NCBI GenBank assembly: GCA_964630455.1
Contig: CAZVVA010000027.1
Location: 1 to 24,642 of the forward strand
Direction of reading: 5' to 3'
Length of the DNA stretch: 24,642 bases
From: JAUWMI01 sp964630455
GTDB taxonomy: Bacteria > Sumerlaeota > Sumerlaeia > MWCT01 > JAUWMI01
Below are positions 16,488 through 23,746 of the stretch, one piece after another. Numbering within the stretch: position 1 is the stretch's first letter; each line of letters starts with the position of its first letter. Both the position numbers and the translations under genes were made by a program. The notes beneath the pieces are model-generated. The model searched no databases and was not told the origin of the DNA. It saw only the letters and a list, made by a program, of their open reading frames with translations.

Positions 16488-17744
16488 CTAATCAATCTCT
16501 CGTGGGTCAGTGATGCGGCCCGTAAGTGCGGAAGCAGCAGCAGTGGCAGGACTGGCGAGGTAAATCTCGGCATCCCGGCATCCCATGCGGCCTTTAAAGT
16601 TACGATTAGAAGTCGAGAGACATACCTCACCTGGCGCCAGCACTCCCTGGTGTGCGCCCAGGCACGGCCCGCATCCAGGATTGCACACCACAGCGCCTGC
16701 ACGAATGAGCGTGGCAAGCACACCACTGTCCAGCGCTTCCAGATATACCTCCATAGAGGCAGGGAGCACGAGCATGCGCACGCCTCGCGCAATCGTCCGA
16801 CCTTTCAGAATGTCTGCGGCAATGCGCAAATCACTCAGGCGTCCGTTCGTGCATGTGCCCAGCAAAATCTGATTCACGGCGATTCCCGCCTTCTTGCCAA
16901 CCGGCACGACATTATCCACACGATGTGGACAGGCGAGCTGAGGTTCTAGCTGCTCCACATCAAATTTGAGCACACGTTCGTAGCGTGCGTCCTCGTCAGC
17001 GCGGACAATCTCATAGTCTTTTACCCCGCGTGGAGACAACCACGCCGCAGTCTTTTCATCTGCTTCCATAATGCCTGCCTTCGCACCCATCTCAAGTGCC
17101 ATGTTGCACAGAACCATACGGTCGTCAATAGACATGGAGCTCACCGTTGGCCCTGTATATTCCACTGCGCGGTAATCCGCACCGTCAGCACCTAGCGTGC
17201 CGATGATGTGCAGAATAAGATCCTTAGCGCCGACACGAGCAGGGAAGCTACCGGAAATCACGATCTTGAAAGTTTCGGGCACTTTGAGCCATAGCTTTCC
17301 CGTAGCCCAGATTGCCGCGGTTTCGCTGCGCCCGATGCCTGCCGCAAACGCCCCAAACGCGCCGTATGTAGTAGTATGGGAGTCCGAGCCAAGAATCAAC
17401 GTACCAGGCACCACGTGACCCTTTTCCGGCAGAACTTCATGACATATACCAATACCAATATCGTGGAAGCGTTTAATACTCTGGCTGGCAACAAACTCGC
17501 GGATGGTTTGATGGTTCTTGGCGTGCGTCTCGTCAGCTGCAGGTACCACGTGATCCAGCACAATGACTATCTTGTCGGGATTCCAGACTCTTTCTACGCC
17601 GATTTTGGCAAAGGTCTTTGAGATGGCCGCCGAATTGTCGTGCGACATAATGATGTCAGGTTCAACCGTTACGATCTGTCCTGCCTGAACCTCAGAGAGC
17701 CCGGCCTTGCTGGCCAGGATTTTCTCTGCAAAAGTCTTTCCCAT
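16488..17744 (-). CDS. leuC: 3-isopropylmalate dehydratase large subunit
   Basis: 418 residues, the short LeuC/HacA type and not the roughly 470-residue enterobacterial form. It carries the [4Fe-4S] cluster that dehydrates and rehydrates isopropylmalate. Cluster ligands are Cys298 (GTCTNGR), Cys358 and Cys361 (CNPGCGPC, 354-361). Other family blocks are MSHDNSA (33-39), DHVVPA (64-69) and GSDSHTTTYGAFGAFAAGIG (119-138). Substrate choice is set largely by the small subunit, so homoaconitate or another 2-alkylmalate is possible. GAGG lies about eight bases before the ATG. It is 141 bp downstream of the DUF3352-like gene on the same strand. Confidence 0.92.
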   Translation of the reverse strand: MGKTFAEKILASKAGLSEVQAGQIVTVEPDIIMSHDNSAAISKTFAKIGVERVWNPDKIVIVLDHVVPAADETHAKNHQTIREFVASQSIKRFHDIGIGICHEVLPEKGHVVPGTLILGSDSHTTTYGAFGAFAAGIGRSETAAIWATGKLWLKVPETFKIVISGSFPARVGAKDLILHIIGTLGADGADYRAVEYTGPTVSSMSIDDRMVLCNMALEMGAKAGIMEADEKTAAWLSPRGVKDYEIVRADEDARYERVLKFDVEQLEPQLACPHRVDNVVPVGKKAGIAVNQILLGTCTNGRLSDLRIAADILKGRTIARGVRMLVLPASMEVYLEALDSGVLATLIRAGAVVCNPGCGPCLGAHQGVLAPGEVCLSTSNRNFKGRMGCRDAEIYLASPATAAASALTGRITDPREID

Positions 17745-17885
17745 GCATGAACCTCGTGTTTATCTCTGTGCGGCGCGCCGATTGGTTAATGCGTCTCCCT
17801 GACTGAGGCACTTGACAAGGCAGTGGCAGTGATGCTGGCCGTATGCTTTGCCTTTTATACTACCCTTACACCTGCGGCCTTGATA

Positions 17886-19676
17886 TTATTTCATCAGAAG
17901 AATGCCCCGGCTCACCACGCCCGACCCATCGCTACTCGTGCTGACCGTACACATGCGCAGCGACGTCAGCGCATCCATGATCGCCAGGGGCATCTTGAAT
18001 TCATCCGGTGGACTGGCGCCGAGCTGCCTGGTTACAACGCTCTTTATCATCCGGAGCACGTTAGCAATGGCGACGCATAGAAACTGGTTTTGCTTTTCGG
18101 GCAGCTGCTGCATAAGGGTCTGAAACTCTGGATTTTTCACTACCCCCAGCGATGTGCCAGTCTTTACGTTCAGCAAATTCTTCATATTTTCTACGGTGGT
18201 TTCTAAAAGCAGGAACGGCCCATCAAATGCATAGCATAGTGAGTAGGAAGGAAGATGTGGGAGCATTAGGGAGCGGATAGTCACGCCGTTATGGATTGTT
18301 GTTTGAAATGTTAGTTGCAGTGTCGATGGCTGAGCTGTGGGTGCTGCCTGGCCCGAGATGGGTTTTTGAATCAGCTGTTCGAGTTTCTGCATAATCATAG
18401 TCATTTTGGATCGGTCTTTCACCTGGAAGATGATAGCCATGTCAATCGTCGGGATCTGGATAGGAAAATATGAAGGAAACGTCACATTGTTCATTGCGAA
18501 ACAAAATTCCGGGCCAAGCGAGGCTGCCAGATCCTCTTTTAGTTTAAAGCCCAGGGTGTTCTCAAGTTCAGCGATCTTGGTGTCAAGATCTCCCTGCGTA
18601 TTATTCATGCCAGGAAAACCTCCCATGCTTCCCATCACGGCAAACATGCTGTAGTACATGTCATAGAAGATTGGCCCATCAAAAAGATTGCTGGCAGAGC
18701 AGAGGAGTGTGCCTTGTGGCACGTAGCGCAGCGACGCTAACGATTGGGGCGGATACTTGCGGATCAACTGTTGCATCAGGTCCGGCTGGTCGGCAGAAAA
18801 TGGCGTGTAGGAGTTGAACGTGATACTGTTTGTGCGGATGCTCGCTGATCCTACGTTGCAAGTCTTGGGTGCCATTTTCATAGCCGAGCTACCAGTAATT
18901 AACGCCATGCCAGGAAGCATCTGCATCAGTGTTTTTGTCATTTTGCTATTATCTATAACGTAGAACAGATCTTGGGTCGTAGGCTTGAGGCCTTTTAGGG
19001 CTTTTTCGAAGAGAGGAGCAAAGTCGGGGGAAGTAGCGAGTGTGGTCTTAAGCTCACCCTTTGCGCGGTCAATCGTTTCCCGAATGTGGGATCCACCGTT
19101 TGAAATAATGAGATACTTGCCAACAAGAGTATATTGTAGGTTGCTGTTTGGCATTGTTTTGATCGCTACTCCCTTATACGCGGGAACCTGTGGAGTGGGC
19201 GATGGTGTGGCTCCAGGTGTTTTGTCTGCCGGTGGCGCAGCCTCTTTCTCTAACAGGGAGAGGATCTTTTGTACCTTCGCCATGTCGCGAGTCTCTACAA
19301 CAACAAGAACGCCGACTGGCGCACCCATGCTTGGTGGAGCTATGACTGCCAGGTCAATCCCCGATAGCATCTGGCCTGCAATAGTATCTAACGACAATGG
19401 AAATCCTGCCGCGAGCTCCCATTTGCGCTTTTTAAGATCGAATTCCTTATAGCGAATATTGTTAGTCACAACAGGATTGGCCAGCAAGGCCTGATATTCA
19501 CGATAGAGCGGTGTTGTCTTTATACGTGCCCACGTTTGCGGACAATCAGAGATGGAAAGCACAAAGAATGAGGAGGGTGTAAGGAGATGCGGCGCATTGA
19601 ATGATTCAGCACCATTCCCGGCAACACAACATGCAACAACCAGGACCGTGACAGCAGTACGCAGTGTAGATCTCAT
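17886..19676 (-). CDS. secreted DUF3352-like protein
   Basis: 596 residues from the ATG at 19676, which I prefer over the upstream ATG at 19733 because AAGGAGAGG stands five bases before it and a signal peptide (about 1-22) starts right there. The mature part begins like DUF3352 proteins: a PSSFFVLSISDCPQTW segment, a short helix (LYREYQALLANP), a GQMLSGIDLAVIAPPS strand region and VGVLVVVETRDMAKVQKIL. A Pro/Thr-rich linker is near 150-165, and the pattern appears to repeat in the C-terminal half. No catalytic residues are recognisable and the function is unknown. It is probably extracytoplasmic. It begins 54 bp after the HD-domain gene, on the same strand. Confidence 0.82.
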   Translation of the reverse strand: MRSTLRTAVTVLVVACCVAGNGAESFNAPHLLTPSSFFVLSISDCPQTWARIKTTPLYREYQALLANPVVTNNIRYKEFDLKKRKWELAAGFPLSLDTIAGQMLSGIDLAVIAPPSMGAPVGVLVVVETRDMAKVQKILSLLEKEAAPPADKTPGATPSPTPQVPAYKGVAIKTMPNSNLQYTLVGKYLIISNGGSHIRETIDRAKGELKTTLATSPDFAPLFEKALKGLKPTTQDLFYVIDNSKMTKTLMQMLPGMALITGSSAMKMAPKTCNVGSASIRTNSITFNSYTPFSADQPDLMQQLIRKYPPQSLASLRYVPQGTLLCSASNLFDGPIFYDMYYSMFAVMGSMGGFPGMNNTQGDLDTKIAELENTLGFKLKEDLAASLGPEFCFAMNNVTFPSYFPIQIPTIDMAIIFQVKDRSKMTMIMQKLEQLIQKPISGQAAPTAQPSTLQLTFQTTIHNGVTIRSLMLPHLPSYSLCYAFDGPFLLLETTVENMKNLLNVKTGTSLGVVKNPEFQTLMQQLPEKQNQFLCVAIANVLRMIKSVVTRQLGASPPDEFKMPLAIMDALTSLRMCTVSTSSDGSGVVSRGILLMK

Positions 19677-19729
19677 GATTCCTCTCCTTATCTTTTCAGC
19701 CATGTGTCTTGTTACGAGCAGGTTGTCTT

Positions 19730-20290
19730 TCACGGTTTAAACGGATCAAAGTTCACAAAATCTGCATGATGAATTATTGTGGCTTCCACAGTGCGACGCG
19801 ACGTCTCGCCTTCTTTTGAATGGCAGGCAATAATGTGGAGTACCGTGTCGGGGATTCCGCGAGCCGCAGCCAGCGGCAGACCGGAAAACGGATGGCGAAG
19901 CAGGCGGCCGCTCTGGCTTTTCCTATACGCTCCCTTATGTCGCTGGATTTCTAGCAATTTGCCAATATCGTGAAGCAGGCCTCCCGCAATAAGTGTGTCA
20001 CGGTCAATGGTAATGCGATTTCCATACGCCTTTTTCATCGCTTGCATAATCGCCAGTGCGGTATTCGTAACCGCTTTCGTATGTTCCCAGTACGAGAAAG
20101 GACAGTTCGGAATTAAGAGAGTCCCCGGAATCTTTTTCAAATCCTCCGGCTTCCACCCTCCTTGAGCCAGCGCATCGGAGTAGACGTCGAGCACCTGCTG
20201 GCGCAGGGGACGGTTGGCGATTTTATTTACAACAGGGAATAATCGTTTCAAGATTTGCGCTATATTTTGCTTCGCATCTTTAACAGGCAT
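19730..20290 (-). CDS. HD-domain phosphohydrolase
   Basis: 186 residues from the ATG at 20290. The frame is open to a TTG at 20389 inside the upstream gene, but GAAGGAGG ten bases before the 20290 ATG makes that the better start. HD-superfamily metal ligands are seen as His70 (WEHTK), the HD pair 107-108 (GGLLHDIGKLLE), His133 (LLRHPFSG), His157 (IIACHSKEG) and Asp177 (HHADFVNFD). This set, with five or more metal residues, fits a two-metal or extended HD hydrolase acting on a phosphate ester. Nucleotide, RNA or other phosphoesters are possible, and the substrate is not evident. It sits between the citryl-CoA lyase-like gene and the DUF3352-like gene, probably in one transcript. Confidence 0.86.
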   Translation of the reverse strand: MPVKDAKQNIAQILKRLFPVVNKIANRPLRQQVLDVYSDALAQGGWKPEDLKKIPGTLLIPNCPFSYWEHTKAVTNTALAIMQAMKKAYGNRITIDRDTLIAGGLLHDIGKLLEIQRHKGAYRKSQSGRLLRHPFSGLPLAAARGIPDTVLHIIACHSKEGETSRRTVEATIIHHADFVNFDPFKP

Positions 20291-20360
20291 CTGACAGTGG
20301 CCTCCTTCGCGGGCAAACACCGCCGTGGCTAATTTGCGCAGCCGTGATCCAGCGGATTGG

Positions 20361-21119
20361 CTAGGACGCTTTTTTCCCGTCGTACTCAACGTCCCCGGGA
20401 GTGATCACCCGCATGGGTTTTTCTCGCGTTTGCTCTTCATGAATGTGTGCCACAAGACCTGGCACTCGACTGATGACGAAGAACGCATTGCCCAGCCCAG
20501 GTGGAATGCCGAGGTCAAAAAGCAGCGCTGCGATAGCACCATCAACATTCAGCGGGAGTGTCTTGCCCTTGCGTTGAAACGCTTCGGCAATTGCCTCGGC
20601 AATGGCCACGCCATCGCCAGCCAGGCCGAGCGACTTGGCTAGCTCGAGCAGCTTGACAGTGCGAGGGTCCTGCGTATGAATCCGGTGGCCGAAGCCAGAG
20701 AGTCTACGACTTTTCGCCTTGGCTTCAGCGATTGTCTGCTCAGCAATCTCCTGGACGCTCTTGCCTTCCTCGCGTTTCACCTGCGCTGCCCCGGCTAGCG
20801 TTTTCATGCAATCCTCAATAGCCCCGCCGTGATATCTACCGATACTCATTACCCCTGCTGCCAGGGCCGTGGTTAATGGAACTCCACACGATGCCACGGT
20901 TCTCGCCGCGAGGCATGATGGCGGCGTCGCGCCATGGTCAACTGATGATACCAGAATGGCTTCGACCAGCTGGGCGGTTTTCTCATCCGGGAATTTCCCC
21001 ATTAGTAGCAGGTAGACCACCTGTGCGTAACTGGTGGTTCCAATGAGCCCTGCCAGATCGTGGCCGCGCACCGTGAGTTTATTCGGCTCAACTTTGGTGA
21101 TCGCAGTTTTCCAGCTCAT
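20361..21119 (-). CDS. citryl-CoA lyase / short citrate-synthase-fold enzyme
   Basis: 252 residues with the citrate synthase fold but only about 60% of the usual length. The whole N-terminal part is missing, as in citryl-CoA lyase and the C-terminal lyase domain of ATP-citrate lyase. All three catalytic residues are present: His62 (SSVDHGATPPS), His145 (SGFGHRIHTQDPR) and Asp193 (NVDGAIAALLFDLG), along with the RYHGGA loop (95-100). Known relatives cleave citryl-CoA to acetyl-CoA and oxaloacetate in the reductive TCA cycle or in citrate use. No citryl-CoA synthetase is in the window, so the direction and substrate are inferred. TAGGAG precedes the ATG. It is the first gene of the long minus-strand run that reaches leuCD. 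Confidence 0.88.
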   Translation of the reverse strand: MSWKTAITKVEPNKLTVRGHDLAGLIGTTSYAQVVYLLLMGKFPDEKTAQLVEAILVSSVDHGATPPSCLAARTVASCGVPLTTALAAGVMSIGRYHGGAIEDCMKTLAGAAQVKREEGKSVQEIAEQTIAEAKAKSRRLSGFGHRIHTQDPRTVKLLELAKSLGLAGDGVAIAEAIAEAFQRKGKTLPLNVDGAIAALLFDLGIPPGLGNAFFVISRVPGLVAHIHEEQTREKPMRVITPGDVEYDGKKAS

Positions 21120-21182
21120 CGTTCACTCCTATGCTTTCGCTCCTAAGAACATCGCCGCGTGCCGCTCCTGCACACCCGGGGG

Positions 21183-21216
21183 AAAAATAAAAAGCCAGAG
21201 TCTTACGACGTCTGGC
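21183..21216 (-). terminator. rho-independent terminator after the TIGR04073 pair
   Basis: On the minus strand GCCAGA (21211-21216) and TCTGGC (21194-21199) form a stem around an 11-nt loop, followed by TTTTTATTTTT (21183-21193). It lies about 40 bases beyond the stop of the second TIGR04073 gene and before the citryl-CoA lyase gene, so it separates the two transcription units. Confidence 0.8.
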
Positions 21217-21254
21217 CTATGATACCCTGCGTCTTTTCAGGACATTGAGATAGA

Positions 21255-21656
21255 CTAGTCGGCATAGTATGGGAGTGGTTCGCCCCAGATTGATGGCAAG
21301 ATGTATTCAGGCTCGATCAGTGATTCGTAGTCCTTCGGCACGGGAAACAGAAAGGTCGTTATGTCGTAAAAGCCAGTGCACGTCCGGGCCCATCCCCAGC
21401 CTATTCCTTTGACCGTGCCCACAACAAAGCCGGTGAAAGGGTCGGTTTCCTTCCACGTTTCTGCGATGTTCTTGGGGATTTCAATCCAGCCGGTAAAAAC
21501 ATTCACGAATCCCCGCCCCAGTTTGGTCATCATCTTGCTCGCGTCACTTTTCTCACGGTACAGATCGTCTGCAAAGCCTGGTGCACAGAGCAAGCAGAGT
21601 GCGAAAATCGCTCCGATAATCACTGCCATCTTGAAACGCAAGTGTAGGCTCAACAT
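21255..21656 (-). CDS. exosortase-associated TIGR04073-family protein (second copy)
   Basis: 133 residues from the ATG at 21656, chosen because AGGAGG lies ten bases upstream and a signal peptide (about 1-29, cut near FA-DD) follows. The frame runs on to 21719, but that start has no support. The mature protein carries the TIGR04073 pattern: KLGRGFVNVFTGWIEIPKNI (45-64), DPFTGFVVG (72-80), a glycine-rich G..KGIGWGWARTCTGFYDI stretch, TTFLFPVPKDY (100-110) and a Pro-rich end. The family is known from genomes with exosortase/PEP-CTERM protein sorting. Its molecular role is unknown. It is 55 bp downstream of its paralogue and followed by a terminator. Confidence 0.88.
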   Translation of the reverse strand: MLSLHLRFKMAVIIGAIFALCLLCAPGFADDLYREKSDASKMMTKLGRGFVNVFTGWIEIPKNIAETWKETDPFTGFVVGTVKGIGWGWARTCTGFYDITTFLFPVPKDYESLIEPEYILPSIWGEPLPYYAD

Positions 21657-21711
21657 TTTTATCTCAACCTCCTGACGAGTAGTGTCAACCATCGAGAAGC
21701 CTGGCGACGGT

Positions 21712-22095
21712 TCACTCAATCTGATCCATTAATGGGAATTCCGGTGATTGCCACGTCGTATACTTACGCGGAGTCGGAAAAGGAAATGTCATAAGTTCCC
21801 ACACTCCAATCCCGCCTCGTTTAAAGCTCTTTGCCGTCCCTTTCACCAGGCCTGTCCAGAACCCCGTAAAAGGATCAAGATTCTGCGTTGCGATGTTTAT
21901 CTCCTTAGGAATTTCCACCCAGCAGAAAGGAATGTTCAATAGTCCGCGAAGGAATTTCCGACTCACTTTTGCCGACGTGCTGAGCTCGTACATCGGGCCC
22001 ACGGCCAGAGCCTGTGCGCTGAAACTCACCATCACAATCACCAGGACTACGGAGATTAAGCAGCGGTGTTTGTTAAGCAATGCCTTCACCTCCAT
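21712..22095 (-). CDS. exosortase-associated TIGR04073-family protein (first copy)
   Basis: 127 residues. Signal peptide about 1-31 (cut near ALA-VG), then FLRGLLNIPFCWVEIPKEI (48-66), DPFTGFWTGLVKG (74-86), GGIGVWELMTFPFPTPRKY (94-112) and SPEFP (117-121), the same order of blocks as its downstream neighbour. The two proteins are tandem paralogues. The ATG at 22095 has no clear ribosome site upstream, and the strongest one, GGAGGTGA, lies inside the first codons, so a TTG at 22080 may be the real start. The signal peptide is intact either way. A perfect inverted repeat (22104-22125) sits just upstream. No exosortase gene is present in the window. Confidence 0.88.
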   Translation of the reverse strand: MEVKALLNKHRCLISVVLVIVMVSFSAQALAVGPMYELSTSAKVSRKFLRGLLNIPFCWVEIPKEINIATQNLDPFTGFWTGLVKGTAKSFKRGGIGVWELMTFPFPTPRKYTTWQSPEFPLMDQIE

Positions 22096-22103
22096 CCCAT
22101 ACT

Positions 22104-22125
22104 TTTACGCCGTGCTTGGCGTAAA
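22104..22125. promoter_or_regulatory. 8-6-8 inverted repeat before the TIGR04073 operon
   Basis: TTTACGCC (22104-22111) and GGCGTAAA (22118-22125) are exact inverted copies with a 6-bp centre, nine bases upstream of the first TIGR04073 start codon. The spacing suits a dimeric repressor operator, but a leader hairpin that limits ribosome access is as likely. Confidence 0.5.
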
Positions 22126-22653
22126 TAACATCTCATTGGTGTTCTGATCTTTGCGACTCGTTCAAACAAGAAAGGCATGACTAACAAAGAAACGATGTTA
22201 CCCTAGCAAGGCCCCTGAGGAAGATCAACAAAAAATTGAGTCGTCAGGAGAGTATTTTTTAACCTCCTTGTGTTGCTGCCAGATGTTGCTTTTCCGTACA
22301 GGGTACACTAGTGGAGTAGGCTCTTTTTTCTAAGCAACACCGGATGATCTAATTGAGCAGTCGGGGAGTTTTCTATAACGCCGACTGCTCATCCTGAGGA
22401 CCCTGAGTGAAACGAAGGGGACGAAGGATCTTAATAATGAGATCCTTCACGGAGTTTATCCTGAGCGAAGCTGAAGGGTTCAGGATGACGGGTCAGAAAC
22501 TCTCCGACCCGTCAAATAAATTGGCACGGGCATCACGCCACAGGCGCATTTTCAACCTGCCCGTGAGAAGATGCCACCTTATTGACATAATTTAGCTCTT
22601 GCAAAACCTATTGGGTTTTTGGTACAAACTTATTCAGTAAAGGAGCAGGTGTA
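22126..22653. other. divergent spacer rich in hairpins
   Basis: About 500 bp without a gene between the TIGR04073 operon (-) and the membrane-anchored coiled-coil gene (+). The right part holds the hairpin cluster at 22355-22565. A perfect TTGACA (22582-22587) has no good -10 partner at the right distance. A small AAAACC/GGTTTT hairpin (22603-22619) lies just before the ribosome site of the 22654 gene. The left part (22126-22354) shows nothing I can name. Confidence 0.6.
22355..22565. repeat. cluster of six hairpins including ATCCTGAG-type repeats
   Basis: In order: GAGCAGTCGG/CCGACTGCTC (22355-22390); an imperfect palindrome starting ATCCTGAGGA and ending ACGAAGGAT (22391-22429); AAGGATCT/AGATCCTT (22424-22447); ATCCTGA/TCAGGAT (22458-22486); GACGGGTC/GACCCGTC (22487-22513); CACGGGCA/TGCCCGTG (22525-22565). 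The second and fourth share CCTGAG...GAAGG cores and look like relatives. There is no ORF across them. The arrangement resembles clustered REP-type elements. Confidence 0.7.
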
Positions 22654-23139
22654 ATGGCTAAGCTGCTTAAGATCTTAGTCGTTATCGGCGTTATTATTGC
22701 CGCCTGGATTCTCTACATTAATCACGCGGAAAATAAAGAGCAAGAGCGCCAGGCGGAAGTGCGTCGGCAAGAAGAATTGCGCAAAGAAGAAGAAACGCAG
22801 CGTCAGCGCGAAGCCGAGGCTGCCGCGGCAGTGGCGGCTCAACAACCAACACCTGCACCTTATCGTCCCCAGGTAAGGCGCCCGACAGTCTCGAAGCGCC
22901 AGCAAATTTATGCAGCGGCACGCGATACACAGGTCACTATTTTGCGATACTCGGAGATGGGAAACAGTGCGTCAATCTATTGTGAGGGAAGAGAGCTTAT
23001 CAACCTCTTTGACTTTCTGGACGAGCTGAGGCGCCGGGGCATCATGCGCGACATTGATGTGAACAAGAAGGATTACCGCACTGTTCGCGATCGCCAGGGA
23101 CGGCGTAAGTCTCAGGCGACTTACGATATCTCGTGGTAA
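22654..23139 (+). CDS. membrane-anchored coiled-coil protein of unknown function
   Basis: 161 residues, no family recognised. Residues 4-22 form one membrane segment. Residues 24-62 are very rich in Glu, Gln, Arg and Lys and should form a coiled coil, ending in an Ala run. A Pro/Gln linker follows (63-80), then a small globular domain (about 83-161) with a strand-helix-strand look: VTILRYSEMGNSASIYCEG, INLFDFLDELRRRGI, and a final QATYDISW strand. The layout of anchor, coil and small alpha/beta domain recalls PilO/GspM-type inner-membrane assembly proteins, but that is shape only. It has a clear AAAGGAG ribosome site. It stands alone on the plus strand after a hairpin-rich spacer. A partly similar layout in paralogues elsewhere cannot be tested here. 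Confidence 0.8.
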   Translation: MAKLLKILVVIGVIIAAWILYINHAENKEQERQAEVRRQEELRKEEETQRQREAEAAAAVAAQQPTPAPYRPQVRRPTVSKRQQIYAAARDTQVTILRYSEMGNSASIYCEGRELINLFDFLDELRRRGIMRDIDVNKKDYRTVRDRQGRRKSQATYDISW

Positions 23140-23222
23140 TGTCGTTTGCAGTTCCGTGTCACAGGCACGATTTGCTTTAGCGTGATTCCCTGCTCAGGTG
23201 AATATCTTCAGACGTTGAACCC

Positions 23223-23633
23223 TCAGCGGCCTAATTGTGCCTCAAGCCGGCAGAGCCCCCTCTTGTTCTGCTCATAGTGCAGCAGCTCGAGCGCCTCTTT
23301 CAGATTAACCCACCGGTACTCGCTGTGTTCGCTACTCAACGTGATGGGTACATTGCCGACTTCCATTCCAAAGACCTCCTCGTGAAACTCAACGCGATTC
23401 TTTGCGAACGTGAAGCTATAAACCGGGCCGACGACGTGTTTGAGATCTTCTAGCCCGGTTTCCTCTCTGACTTCACGGCGCGCACCTTGCCGCGGAGTTT
23501 CCCCTTCTTCCACCGTGCCGGTGACAGGTTGCCAGAACCCGCGAAGCTCTTGAACCCGCTTCAGCAAAAGAAATTCGACGGCGCGGTCTGTCCGTCGAAA
23601 TAGGTATACCTGAACTTTTTTCTTCACCTGCAT
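23223..23633 (-). CDS. Nudix hydrolase, NudB-like
   Basis: 136 residues. The Nudix box G-x5-E-x7-REU-x-EE-x-GU is perfect at 39-61 (G39, E45, R53-E54-V55, E57-E58, G60-L61). The flanking FWQPVTGTVEEGE (33-45) is close to NudB, which removes pyrophosphate from dihydroneopterin triphosphate in folate synthesis and also acts on dATP. The C-terminal SSEHSEYRWVNLKEALELL is the usual closing strand and helix. Other nucleoside or dinucleotide diphosphates are possible substrates. No folate gene is nearby. The start is only moderately sure because the AGGTGA ribosome-like sequence falls inside the first codons. It is about 110 bp downstream of the PEGA gene on the same strand, with an inverted repeat between them. 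Confidence 0.9.
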   Translation of the reverse strand: MQVKKKVQVYLFRRTDRAVEFLLLKRVQELRGFWQPVTGTVEEGETPRQGARREVREETGLEDLKHVVGPVYSFTFAKNRVEFHEEVFGMEVGNVPITLSSEHSEYRWVNLKEALELLHYEQNKRGLCRLEAQLGR

Positions 23634-23683
23634 GGTTTAGCCATGGTGCAATTATTAACCCAAACAGCGCATCGTGCTCAGGG

Positions 23684-23732
23684 GTAGAGGGCAGTTACGC
23701 CTGAGGTGCACAGGTCATGAACTGCCCCCTAC
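23684..23732. repeat. GTAG...CTAC-bounded inverted repeat
   Basis: GTAG-A-GGGCAGTT (23684-23696) pairs with AACTGCCC-C-CTAC (23720-23732), 12 of 13 positions matched, with an inner CCTG/CAGG pair in the loop. It lies just beyond the stop of the PEGA gene (minus strand) but has no T-run. Its ends resemble those of the 38-bp palindrome at 2145-2182. Confidence 0.6.
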
Positions 23733-23746
23733 TCTCAAAGCCACTG

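Noticed and set aside
22522..22540. Possible sigma-54 promoter at TGGCACG before the 22654 gene
   Set aside because: The -24 element matches, but the required GC of the -12 element is absent at the correct distance, and the sequence is already explained as one arm of a hairpin.
22582..22613. Perfect TTGACA as a promoter for the 22654 gene
   Set aside because: No -10 hexamer better than two or three matches occurs 16-18 bases downstream, so it is not listed as a promoter.
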